DNA of 14,300 nt from Fretibacterium sp. (lineage in GTDB: Bacteria > Synergistota > Synergistia > Synergistales > Aminobacteriaceae), in the NCBI GenBank assembly GCA_016280565.1, contig JAEEGY010000080.1, positions 1 through 14,300 on the forward strand, read 5' to 3'. The notes beneath the pieces are model-generated. The model saw only the letters and a program-made list of their open reading frames with translations. It made no database searches and had not been told where the DNA came from. Positions 1-6,712 of the stretch are shown piece after piece (the first letter of the stretch is position 1; every line of letters begins with the position of its first letter). Both the position numbers and the translations under genes were made by a program.

Positions 1-1370
1 GGCGACAGGTTGATGGCAGAGACGACCTCCTCCTGCACGCCCACCTCGGCGAGCAGTTTTTCCAGCGTCTGTGCAACCGTCTCCCAGTTTTCGCTCAAAA
101 CGGAGAAGCCCGCGGCATAACGGTGCCCTCCCCAGGCGTCCAGGAGTTCGGATATCGTGCTGAGGATGCCCACGGCGTTGCCTCCCACGGGGACGCGCAG
201 GGTGCCTCTTATCTTGCCCGCAACGGGGGCGGCCAGGACAACGGGGCTGCGGCGCTGAGAGCAGATCCGGCTGGCAACGCCGCTCAGCACTCCGACGGGC
301 CAGGACTCGCCGTACAGGACATGCCGGTCCGCGCCGGGGTCCTCGCAGATCTCGCCCGCGATACGTTCGGAGATCATCTGGCGCCGCCGGTTTGCGCGGA
401 TAAGGTCGCTGACACATTCATAGACGGAGTCGTCATTTCCTAAGCCCAGGAGGGCCCGCACGGCGATGTCCGCGCTGGAAATGCGTCCCGGAGCATTCAG
501 ACAGGGGATCACCCGCATGGAGAGCTGTTCCTCGGAAAGCTGCTGCCGGTTGATGCCCAGACGGCTCAAGAGCGCAGCCAGCCCCCGGCGCGGATTTGTC
601 TTCATGAGCTGCATCCCCTGGCGAACCAGGCAACGGTTCAGACTGTTCAGGGGCATGCAGTCCGAGATGGTCGCCAGGGCCACAAGGTCCAGGGCATACT
701 TCAGCCAGTCGCGGGAGACGATGCCTTCCTTCCACGCCCAGCACCACAGCACGGCCGTGGCGCAGAGCTTCCGCCCCTTATCCCCTCCATCAAAACAGGG
801 ATTGACGATCGTGGGGAACGTGGGGGTGTCTGCAACGGTGTGATGATCGAACACGAAGATATCCATCCCGCGTTTTTTCAGCCTGCCCAACAGCTCCGAG
901 TCGTTCGTGCCGCAGTCCACGACCACTAAGGTGTTGCAGCCCCTGCCGGTGATCTCCTCCAGCACCCCGGCATTGAGCCCATAGCCCTGGGTGTCGCGCC
1001 GTGGGATGAAGTAACGCACCTGTGCGGCTTTGTGACGGAAAATCTCCATCGCCAGAACCGTCGACGAAATGCCGTCCGTGTCGTAGTCCCCATAGACGAG
1101 GACGTTTCCGAAGAAGCCCTTGGAGTTCCACAGCTCCCGGGCGGCCACACTGGCTGAGCCCAGGTCCAGAGAGTCCATCAGCTCGTCAAATTTCGGCCGG
1201 ATCCACTCCTGCACCCAGTCCGTGCCGCCGGCAGTATTTCCGCTGCCGTTCCGCGTCATCTCCAGGACCATCGCCGCCAGCTCAGAACAGGGGACGCAGC
1301 GGGCCAGATTCCGGGCGCCGTCACTGATCTCATACAGCTTTAAATTAGAATCCCTACAGGTCGCCAACAA
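1..1370 (-). CDS. recJ: Single-stranded-DNA-specific exonuclease RecJ, 5' part (runs off left edge)
   Basis: RecJ degrades single-stranded DNA 5' to 3' in recombination and repair in the cytoplasm. The minus-strand frame is open from a TGA just upstream of 1370 to the left edge, about 456 codons. It shows DHH-family motifs: VYGDYDTDG (around 1100-1075), VVVDCGT (around 930-910), the FDHHT signature (around 860-845), and GGHRYAAG (around 130-105), typical of the DHHA1 domain. The usual motif I is DYD[AV]DG; here the fifth residue is Thr, a mild variant. The start is uncertain. I chose TTG at 1370-1368 because an AAGGGA lies about 10 bases upstream and the ~80-residue N-terminal segment before motif I fits RecJ; the first in-frame ATG comes about 40 residues later. 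It lies 38 bases after tadA in the same direction, so probably one transcript. The C-terminal OB region is outside the window. Confidence 0.88.
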   Translation of the reverse strand, partial: MLATCRDSNLKLYEISDGARNLARCVPCSELAAMVLEMTRNGSGNTAGGTDWVQEWIRPKFDELMDSLDLGSASVAARELWNSKGFFGNVLVYGDYDTDGISSTVLAMEIFRHKAAQVRYFIPRRDTQGYGLNAGVLEEITGRGCNTLVVVDCGTNDSELLGRLKKRGMDIFVFDHHTVADTPTFPTIVNPCFDGGDKGRKLCATAVLWCWAWKEGIVSRDWLKYALDLVALATISDCMPLNSLNRCLVRQGMQLMKTNPRRGLAALLSRLGINRQQLSEEQLSMRVIPCLNAPGRISSADIAVRALLGLGNDDSVYECVSDLIRANRRRQMISERIAGEICEDPGADRHVLYGESWPVGVLSGVASRICSQRRSPVVLAAPVAGKIRGTLRVPVGGNAVGILSTISELLDAWGGHRYAAGFSVLSENWETVAQTLEKLLAEVGVQEEVVSAINLS

Positions 1371-1408
1371 AGATACAAAATCCCTTCAGCCCTCCGTTGG
1401 AGGGACAT

Positions 1409-1870
1409 TCAATTTTTTCCCTTCGCTCCGTGCCGCCGCATCAGAAAATACTCCTGCAAAAGCCTGGAACACTCCCCGGACAAAATCCCCGCGCGGACAT
1501 CGCAGCGGTGGTTCAGGCGCGTGTCGTGAAGGATGTTGTAAAGCGAACCGCCCGCCCCCGCCCTGGGGTCCGTGGCGCCAAAGACCACACGGCTCACCCG
1601 CGCGTTGACACACGCGCCGGCACACATGGGGCAGGGCTCCAGCGTCACATAAAGGGCACAGCCTCTCAGGTTCCAGCGGCCCAGCTTTTCCGCAGCCATA
1701 CGGAGGGCCTGTACCTCAGCATGAGCGGTGGGGTCCGTATCCTTGCGGTTGCTGCCTGTTCCCAGCACCTCGCCGTTCAGGACCACCAGCGCCCCCACAG
1801 GGACATCCCCGCGTTCCAGGGCCCTCCGGGCCTCCTTGAGGGCTCCCCGCATAAAGTCAGCGTCGTTCAA
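1409..1870 (-). CDS. tadA: tRNA adenosine(34) deaminase TadA
   Basis: TadA deaminates the wobble adenosine of tRNA-Arg(ACG) to inosine. The 153-residue protein has the zinc deaminase signature: HAE at residues 50-52 (His ligand and catalytic Glu) and PCPMC at 79-83 (Cys80 and Cys83 as zinc ligands), preceded by the DVPVGAL motif at 22-28. Length is normal for the family. The start is TTG at 1870-1868: an in-frame stop lies three codons upstream, and the MNDADFM N-terminus resembles known TadA starts; the next option is ATG at residue 7. The ribosome binding site is weak. It starts 15 bases after the YhcH-family gene ends and precedes recJ, consistent with co-transcription. Confidence 0.95.
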   Translation of the reverse strand: MNDADFMRGALKEARRALERGDVPVGALVVLNGEVLGTGSNRKDTDPTAHAEVQALRMAAEKLGRWNLRGCALYVTLEPCPMCAGACVNARVSRVVFGATDPRAGAGGSLYNILHDTRLNHRCDVRAGILSGECSRLLQEYFLMRRHGAKGKN

Positions 1871-1885
1871 AACCCATTAAAGCCC

Positions 1886-2335
1886 CTAAAGTTTCACCTT
1901 CAGGACCAGCTTCCGCACCAGCCCGGGCTCCTTGAAGAACACCCGGGGTTTGTGGGCGTCCTCCGGCAAAAAGAGGACGAAGTGCCCCGGAGGGGCCTGA
2001 AGGTAGACGCCCTCACCCTTATAGTAGGCAACATCCTTCTCCTCCAGGTAGGGCTCTGCCTCCTCCAGGTGCTTGATCATGGCGTGCCCGAACCACTCCT
2101 CGCCGCTCAGGGTGACATGGATATCCAGATAGCGCCGATGAGCCTCAAAGAGCGTGGCGTTGGCGGGCATCGTCGTCACCTCGGAGACATCGAAGAAGAT
2201 GTTGTCACCATCAATAGCGTGCCGGCCCAGCGGCAGGGTTGACAGGTCGTGCTCGGCAAGATACTTCAGCCCGGTCTTGACTCCCGGACCCAGGCCGCCG
2301 TAGCGGGATGGATATTGTATCGTTCCTAAGATCAT
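1886..2335 (-). CDS. YhcH/YjgK/YiaL family protein (DUF386)
   Basis: About 149 residues of a small cupin-like beta-barrel protein of the YhcH/YjgK/YiaL (EbgC-like) family. Some members are linked to sialic acid or other sugar metabolism and bind a metal. Visible family features are GRHAIDGDNIFF near residues 37-48, EAHRRYLDIHV with candidate metal-binding His and Asp near 61-71, and the PPGHFVLFLPEDAHKP segment near 115-130 with conserved Phe, Pro and His. I chose ATG at 2335 because GGAG lies 8 bases upstream; an ORF extension to 2371 exists but lacks a ribosome site. It is the first gene of a yhcH-tadA-recJ unit. No sugar genes are in the window, so the substrate cannot be inferred from context. 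Confidence 0.85.
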   Translation of the reverse strand: MILGTIQYPSRYGGLGPGVKTGLKYLAEHDLSTLPLGRHAIDGDNIFFDVSEVTTMPANATLFEAHRRYLDIHVTLSGEEWFGHAMIKHLEEAEPYLEEKDVAYYKGEGVYLQAPPGHFVLFLPEDAHKPRVFFKEPGLVRKLVLKVKL

Positions 2336-2396
2336 CGGTCCATCTCCTTCACTAAATGGTCCGCTCCCCAAATACAGAGCTCATTGTTAATCACTT

Positions 2397-2425
2397 ATTA
2401 TACGCCATGTTGCCCTTTGTCTAAA
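2397..2425 (-). promoter_or_regulatory. Probable promoter for the yhcH-tadA-recJ unit
   Basis: Reading the minus strand, TATAAT (2402-2397) is preceded by TAGACA (2423-2418, spacer 15) or by TTTAGA (2425-2420, spacer 17). The -10 is perfect; the -35 assignment is ambiguous. It lies about 62 bases upstream of the chosen ATG. A perfect 12-base palindrome GGGAAATTTCCC (2428-2439) sits just upstream of the -35 and could be an operator; no terminator with a T tract is evident after nth. Confidence 0.55.
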
Positions 2426-2445
2426 GTGGGAAATTTCCCCTCCTG

Positions 2446-3126
2446 TCACCCGGCGGCGATCTCTCGCCCCGCCCTGCAGAGCGTCATCAGCGGGCAGTTC
2501 TCGCACAAGGGCTTTCGTGCCCGGCAGACAGCCCGGCCGTGTTCGATGAGGTTGACGTGCCCGCCCAGGTAGCGTGCGGGGGGCACCTCCCGCTCCATCA
2601 GAGAGGATATCTCCTCTGCCGACATCTTCTCCGGCACAAAGCCAACACGCCGGCAGACGCGCCCAATGTGAGTGTCCACCGGGAAGGCCGGAAGCTCCAT
2701 ATCAAAGAGCAGCACGCAGGCCGCCGTCTTGGCCCCCACGCCCGGCAGAGCGGTGAGGTAGTCCCTTGCCTCATCGCGGCCCCGTTCTTTCAGGGGGATA
2801 ATGGAATACCCTCCAAAGTCCCGGCGTATGATCTCCAGGATCGTCAGGATACGCCGCGCCTTTGTCGGGGCGAGCCCGGCCGGGCGAATGGCGTCCTCCA
2901 GGGCCTCCACCTCCGCCTTTGCCGTAGCTTCCCACGTCGGGAAACGCGCTTTCAGACGGTCAAAGGCCGTGTCCCGGTTGCGGTCGTTCGTGTTCTGGGA
3001 CAGGACCGTCAAAATAAGCCCGTCCAGAGGCTCCTCATGTTTCAGTTTGGGCGGGCCGGCCTCGTTATGGTACAGGGCTTCCAGCGAGTCCAGCGCGGAG
3101 GCTATCTGTCGCGCCAGCTTTCCCAT
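2446..3126 (-). CDS. nth: Endonuclease III (DNA glycosylase/AP lyase)
   Basis: Endonuclease III removes oxidised pyrimidines and cleaves the abasic site in base excision repair. The 226-residue protein has the LSQNT motif at 42-46, a helix-hairpin-helix LPGVGAKTA at 127-135 with catalytic Lys133, catalytic Asp151 in VDTH, and a C-terminal 4Fe-4S ligand set Cys201-X6-Cys208-X2-Cys211-X5-Cys217 with canonical spacing. Usual E. coli-type proteins read GVGRKTA; here Arg is Ala. The start ATG (3126-3124) follows directly after the TAG stop of the Lon-like protease, with no intervening base, so the two genes are probably translationally coupled. The protein seems intact and functional. Confidence 0.96.
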   Translation of the reverse strand: MGKLARQIASALDSLEALYHNEAGPPKLKHEEPLDGLILTVLSQNTNDRNRDTAFDRLKARFPTWEATAKAEVEALEDAIRPAGLAPTKARRILTILEIIRRDFGGYSIIPLKERGRDEARDYLTALPGVGAKTAACVLLFDMELPAFPVDTHIGRVCRRVGFVPEKMSAEEISSLMEREVPPARYLGGHVNLIEHGRAVCRARKPLCENCPLMTLCRAGREIAAG

Positions 3127-5610
3127 CTACTCGTCCTCGTCCCTGTCCCGGCGTGACCTGCGGCCCCCGCTGGGAGAGGACCTGTGGCCCCCCTCCAGGG
3201 ACTTTTGCAGCTTCACGTTGTCCTTCAGCATCTTCTTGAGCCGTGCCTTGACGAGCCCGTGGACGGAGCCCTTTGTGTAGGAGCCGTTCTTGAGCTCCCG
3301 TCCCGCCGCCACGCCGGTCAGAAGCTCAATGCCCTCGTCGATGGAGCTGACGGCCCACACGGAGAACTTCTTGTCCCGAACGGCCTGAATGACCTCCGGG
3401 TTCAGCATGAGGTGACGAACGTTGGACTTCGGGATCATCACGCCCTGGTCCCCCGTCAGGCCCGTGAGCTTACAATACTCGAAGAAGCCCTCGATCTTCT
3501 CGTTGACGCCGCCGATGGGCTGGACATTGCCAAACTGGTCCACGGACCCTGTCACTGCGATGCCCTGCTTCAGCGGCAGGCCAGAGAGGGCGGACAGGAG
3601 ACAGTAGAGCTCCGTGGAGGAGGCGCTGTCCCCCTCGATGCCGCCGTAGTTCTGCTCAAAGGTGATGCGGGCGGAGAGCGCCAGCGGCATGTCCTGGGCA
3701 TACTTCCGGCCCAGGTAGCTGGAGAGGATCATCAGGCCCTTGTTGTGGATGGGGCCCGTCATGCGGACCTCGCGCTCGATGTTCACCACGCCCTCCTGCC
3801 CCATAAAGACGTTGGCCGTGATGCGGGAGGGATGACCAAAGCGGTAGTCCGTCAGGTCGATGACGGACAGCCCGTTGATCTGCCCCACCACCGCGCCCGT
3901 GGTGTCCACACGGATGACACCGTCCTGGAACGCGCGGGTCAGCTTCTCCTGATAAAGCGCGGAACGGTAGTGCTTGTGCTCGATGGCCTTACGCACATGC
4001 TGTGCCCCCACGCGCTCCGCCCCCGGGGACAGGATGCCCGCCCAGGCGCTGGACTCCACCAAAAGCTCCCTCAGCCGCCCCAGCTCCACGGAGAGGAGTT
4101 CCTGGTCCTCGGCCTCACGGCTTGCCCATTCAATGACCTCGGAGAGAGCCTCCGCATCGAAGGGCTTGAGCCCCTCCCGCTCAAGGATACCCGCCACGCA
4201 CTGGGCCATTTGACGTTCCGTCTTCGTGCTGCGCGGCATGTCCACGTCAAAGCTCGCCCGGATCTTAAAGAGCTTCTGGAACTCCGGGTCGTAGTATTGA
4301 AGAAGCTCGTAAATGTAGGGGGAGCCGATCATGACGATCTTGAGGTCCATCTTGATGGGGCTGGGCCGGAGGGAGGAGACGGGGATGGAGCCGTACTGCT
4401 CGCCCATGTTCTCGATGGCGGCCTCTCCCGTCCGCAGAAGGCGCTTGACGGCCTCCCAGGACATAAAGTTCATCAGCACCTTCTCCGCGTCCAGCACCAG
4501 GAACCCGCCGTTGGCGCGGTGGAAGGCCCCGGCGACGATGCGGCGGAAGTCCGTGTAAAGGTAGCCCTGGCGGCTCTCGTATTCCACCTTGCCGGAGAGG
4601 TTGTAGTACGTTGGGTTGGTCTCCCACACCACGGGCGCGCCCGCCTGCGGGTCGTTGCTGACGAAGAGGTTGGCCTGATAGCGCGTGAAGTCCACTTCGG
4701 CGGACTCGTCGCGCATGGAGGTGACGAACGCGCCGAAGTTCTCGATCACGTCCTCGGCCATGCGGGCAAACCACTGGGAGAGCGGCTCGTTATCGCTCCA
4801 CGCGTCGCAGACGTCCGCCAGGCACGGCGCGATGGCGGCACGGCAGATCTCGGACTCCAGGCGGCTGAGTTTTTCCTTCAGCTCCTTCTCCATGTCGCGG
4901 ATGCGGCGCAGGCCCAGGAGCGTCTTCTGGGAGACCTTCTCGGACAGGGCCTGGAAGCGCTTCTGCTGTTTTTCGGAGAGCTCCTCGAACTCCTCTTCCT
5001 TGATCTCCCGGATAACTTTCTTTCCCTTCTCGTCCTTGTCCTCCACCAGAGGGATGTTGATAAAGCCCTGGGGGGTCCGCTTGAGGGAGAAATGGTGTTT
5101 CGCGGCCTGGGCCCGCAGGCCCTCCATGATGGCCCCGGCCTTCTCCTGGAACTCCTTGACGTGCTGGGCCTTGGCATCCTCGTACTGGCTCTGCTCAAAG
5201 GCCTTGCTGATGGTCACCTTCAGGTCGTTCAGCAGCGAGTCCAGCGCGGCGGCCAGCTTGCGGCCCTCACCGGCCGGGACGGAGATCGCCAGGGGCTCGC
5301 CCGGCTCGTCGAAGTTGAAGAGGTAGAGCCAGTCGTCCGGGACAGGAAGCCCCCTGGCCCGCTCCCGGAGCCGGTCCAGAGCGTAGCTTGTGCGCCCGCT
5401 CCCCGGAGTGCCGGTCAGGAAGATATTGTAGCCCCTGCCGGGCACGGCGAGGCCAAACTCCATCGCCTCCACGGCGCGCTCCTGCCCAATCAGGCGGAGA
5501 GACGTCTTTGCCTGTATCCTGTCCGTCCCCTCCAGCTTCCAGCTCTCCGGTCTCTTGACCCTTCTGAGCTTATCGGGTCCCAGACTTAATTTATCTGATT
5601 TAGCCCTCAC
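3127..5610 (-). CDS. Lon-related ATP-dependent protease (AAA_32 / Lon_C, LonB/YcbZ-like)
   Basis: An 827-residue cytoplasmic ATP-dependent serine protease of the Lon-related group typified by E. coli YcbZ, not classical LonA. Walker A GTPGSGRT is at residues 67-74. A charged, probably coiled-coil insertion spans about 120-275. A GGFLVLDA segment is the likely Walker B, with Ala after Asp, as I recall for this family. The C-terminal Lon proteolytic domain has GDSAS with catalytic Ser662 and GGVNEKI with catalytic Lys705; the 43-residue spacing equals that of Ser679/Lys722 in E. coli LonA. The tail is Arg/Asp/Glu-rich and low complexity. The start is GTG at 5610-5608 with GGCGGGGG upstream. It is co-oriented and abutting with nth and divergent from the membrane protein-nikR operon. 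Confidence 0.93.
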   Translation of the reverse strand: MRAKSDKLSLGPDKLRRVKRPESWKLEGTDRIQAKTSLRLIGQERAVEAMEFGLAVPGRGYNIFLTGTPGSGRTSYALDRLRERARGLPVPDDWLYLFNFDEPGEPLAISVPAGEGRKLAAALDSLLNDLKVTISKAFEQSQYEDAKAQHVKEFQEKAGAIMEGLRAQAAKHHFSLKRTPQGFINIPLVEDKDEKGKKVIREIKEEEFEELSEKQQKRFQALSEKVSQKTLLGLRRIRDMEKELKEKLSRLESEICRAAIAPCLADVCDAWSDNEPLSQWFARMAEDVIENFGAFVTSMRDESAEVDFTRYQANLFVSNDPQAGAPVVWETNPTYYNLSGKVEYESRQGYLYTDFRRIVAGAFHRANGGFLVLDAEKVLMNFMSWEAVKRLLRTGEAAIENMGEQYGSIPVSSLRPSPIKMDLKIVMIGSPYIYELLQYYDPEFQKLFKIRASFDVDMPRSTKTERQMAQCVAGILEREGLKPFDAEALSEVIEWASREAEDQELLSVELGRLRELLVESSAWAGILSPGAERVGAQHVRKAIEHKHYRSALYQEKLTRAFQDGVIRVDTTGAVVGQINGLSVIDLTDYRFGHPSRITANVFMGQEGVVNIEREVRMTGPIHNKGLMILSSYLGRKYAQDMPLALSARITFEQNYGGIEGDSASSTELYCLLSALSGLPLKQGIAVTGSVDQFGNVQPIGGVNEKIEGFFEYCKLTGLTGDQGVMIPKSNVRHLMLNPEVIQAVRDKKFSVWAVSSIDEGIELLTGVAAGRELKNGSYTKGSVHGLVKARLKKMLKDNVKLQKSLEGGHRSSPSGGRRSRRDRDEDE

Positions 5611-5666
5611 GTTGCCCCCGCCTTACCGTCAATTTTTTACCCCGCGTGGGGGGTCCCTGACTTCTA

Positions 5667-5675
5667 ATTGTATCA
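5667..5675 (-). promoter_or_regulatory. Extended -10 promoter for the Lon-like protease gene
   Basis: On the minus strand the sequence reads TGATACAAT, a TGn extension plus a TACAAT -10 hexamer, about 57 bases upstream of the GTG start. The -35 position (CGTCCT on the minus strand) does not resemble TTGACA, so promoter strength would rest on the extended -10 or an activator. It is the mirror image of the plus-strand promoter at 5704-5712. Confidence 0.5.
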
Positions 5676-5681
5676 AATATC

Positions 5682-5697
5682 GGCGTCTCAGGACGCC
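5682..5697. promoter_or_regulatory. Palindrome centred between divergent promoters (candidate operator)
   Basis: GGCGTC-TCAG-GACGCC, a perfect 6-base inverted repeat with a 4-base spacer. Its centre (5689.5) is exactly the centre of symmetry of the two divergent extended -10 elements, so it overlaps the -35 region of both. This geometry suggests an operator acting on both transcription units. No bound factor can be named from sequence; the half-site does not match the E. coli NikR box GTATGA-N16-TCATAC. Confidence 0.45.
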
Positions 5698-5703
5698 TCT
5701 CCC

Positions 5704-5712
5704 TGATATAAT
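5704..5712 (+). promoter_or_regulatory. Extended -10 promoter for the membrane protein-nikR operon
   Basis: TGATATAAT is a perfect extended -10 (TG-n-TATAAT). The -35 position 17 bases upstream (CGTCTC) is poor. It lies about 39 bases upstream of the TTG start of the downstream gene and shares its upstream region with the divergent protease promoter. Confidence 0.6.
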
Positions 5713-5750
5713 GAAAAAGAATTGTAAGGGAAAACAAAGGCGGTGTTAGC

Positions 5751-6218
5751 TTGTTCCGAAAATTGTTCGATCATATCCCCCTTTTCCTGCGGCCGGCCAT
5801 TTTCATCAGCGGGCTGAGCGACATCCTCTCCCTGTGGCAGAGGGCCGGCGCAAAGGAAAGAGGGATACTCATTCTGGTGTTTGCGCCCATGCTGGTCTGC
5901 CTGGCGGGGCTGCTGCTCAGCGTCGTCTCCTTCGTGCTGTTCGTCCTGCCCTCCTTTGTCCTGCGGCTGTTGGGCTGGGGGGTGCTCACGGCGATCTTCG
6001 GCGCGGGGGGACGTTACTGCTATGAGCGCATGACGGGACGGAGCGTACCGCGCGGGGGCGCCTCAACCCGCGCGGGGGGCTATGAGCAGGCGTACACAGA
6101 CGTGAAGTTCACGGAAAATGAGCCGGGGCCCCGTGCGCAGACCGGGGAGGGGACCTCTGCTCCTCATCGGGAAGAGGTCCGCCGGCGCTGGTTTGAAAGG
6201 GTGAGGGGGAAGAAATGA
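5751..6218 (+). CDS. Small hypothetical membrane protein upstream of nikR
   Basis: I do not recognise this 155-residue protein. Residues about 38-62 and 64-88 are strongly hydrophobic (ILILVFAPML..., then FVLPSFVLRLL...), suggesting two transmembrane helices or one long hairpin. The C-terminal 65 residues are polar, Gly/Arg-rich and probably cytoplasmic and disordered. The start is TTG at 5751, with AAGGCGGTG about 7-10 bases upstream; no better in-frame start precedes it. Its stop overlaps the nikR start as ATGA, so the two genes are almost certainly translationally coupled. Context might suggest a role in metal homeostasis, but it has no visible metal-binding motif and the link is only positional. 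Confidence 0.75.
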   Translation: MFRKLFDHIPLFLRPAIFISGLSDILSLWQRAGAKERGILILVFAPMLVCLAGLLLSVVSFVLFVLPSFVLRLLGWGVLTAIFGAGGRYCYERMTGRSVPRGGASTRAGGYEQAYTDVKFTENEPGPRAQTGEGTSAPHREEVRRRWFERVRGKK

Positions 6219-6664
6219 GGACTAAAAAGACCAAAAAGGCGGCAAAACTTGCGCGGTTCAGCATCACGATGCCCGAGCCCCTGCTTCAGGAGTTTGACCA
6301 GCGCATTCAGAGCTCTGGGAGGAGCAACCGTTCCGAGGCTTTCCGAAAGCTGATGCGGCGCTACATTGCGGAGGAACAGTGGCGGGCCGCCGCCGGCTCC
6401 GGCCAGGAGGAGGGAGAGGTGTATGGAACGGCAACGCTGGTGTACGACCACCACCTCCCGAACCTCACCCGCAAACTGACCGGCGTTCAGCATGACTACG
6501 GCAGGGTCATTCTTTGCACAACGCATGTCCATGTAAACCACGACACCTGCCTTGAGTGCATCGTCATGAGGGGGGCGCCGTCCGATGTGCAAAAATTTCT
6601 CGAGGCCCTTGGAGCGATCCGCGGGATCAAGAGCCTCGAGAAGGTCATTGTCCAGGGGGTATGA
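6215..6664 (+). CDS. nikR: Nickel-responsive transcriptional regulator NikR
   Basis: A 149-residue ribbon-helix-helix/ACT-type repressor. The N-terminal RHH (residues about 13-50) contains RFSITMPEPLL as the DNA-contacting strand and SNRSEAFRKLMRRY as the helices. The C-terminal domain carries all four square-planar nickel ligands with the family spacing: His93 (VQHDYG), His104 and His106 (THVHV), and Cys112 (DTCLEC), matching His76/His87/His89/Cys95 of E. coli NikR. A basic, Lys-rich extension of about 10 residues precedes the RHH. It overlaps the upstream membrane protein gene by four bases. No nickel transporter, hydrogenase or urease genes are in the window, so its targets lie elsewhere, perhaps with autoregulation at the upstream palindrome. 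Confidence 0.95.
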   Translation: MRTKKTKKAAKLARFSITMPEPLLQEFDQRIQSSGRSNRSEAFRKLMRRYIAEEQWRAAAGSGQEEGEVYGTATLVYDHHLPNLTRKLTGVQHDYGRVILCTTHVHVNHDTCLECIVMRGAPSDVQKFLEALGAIRGIKSLEKVIVQGV

Positions 6665-6712
6665 AACCCCCAATGCAGACCCGATGTCTGAAGCAGCTGA
6701 TTCCCGCAGGAA

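Noticed and set aside
1397..2242. A 281-codon plus-strand frame across tadA and the YhcH-family gene
   Set aside because: It is antisense to two well-supported genes, lacks a ribosome site and has low-complexity shadow composition.
2428..2439. GGGAAATTTCCC palindrome as a terminator for nth
   Set aside because: The stem has no loop and no T tract follows on the minus strand; at most an operator-like palindrome.
3184..5589. An 801-codon open frame on the plus strand opposite the Lon-like protease gene
   Set aside because: It is an antisense shadow created by GC3-rich codons; its product is Leu/Val/Asp/His-rich with no motif or ribosome site, while the opposite frame has complete Walker and protease motifs.
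5629..5655. ACCCC/GGGGT hairpin next to a run of T in the gap before the divergent promoters
   Set aside because: The T run precedes rather than follows the stem on the plus strand, and on the minus strand the stem is followed by A, so it is not an intrinsic terminator in either direction.
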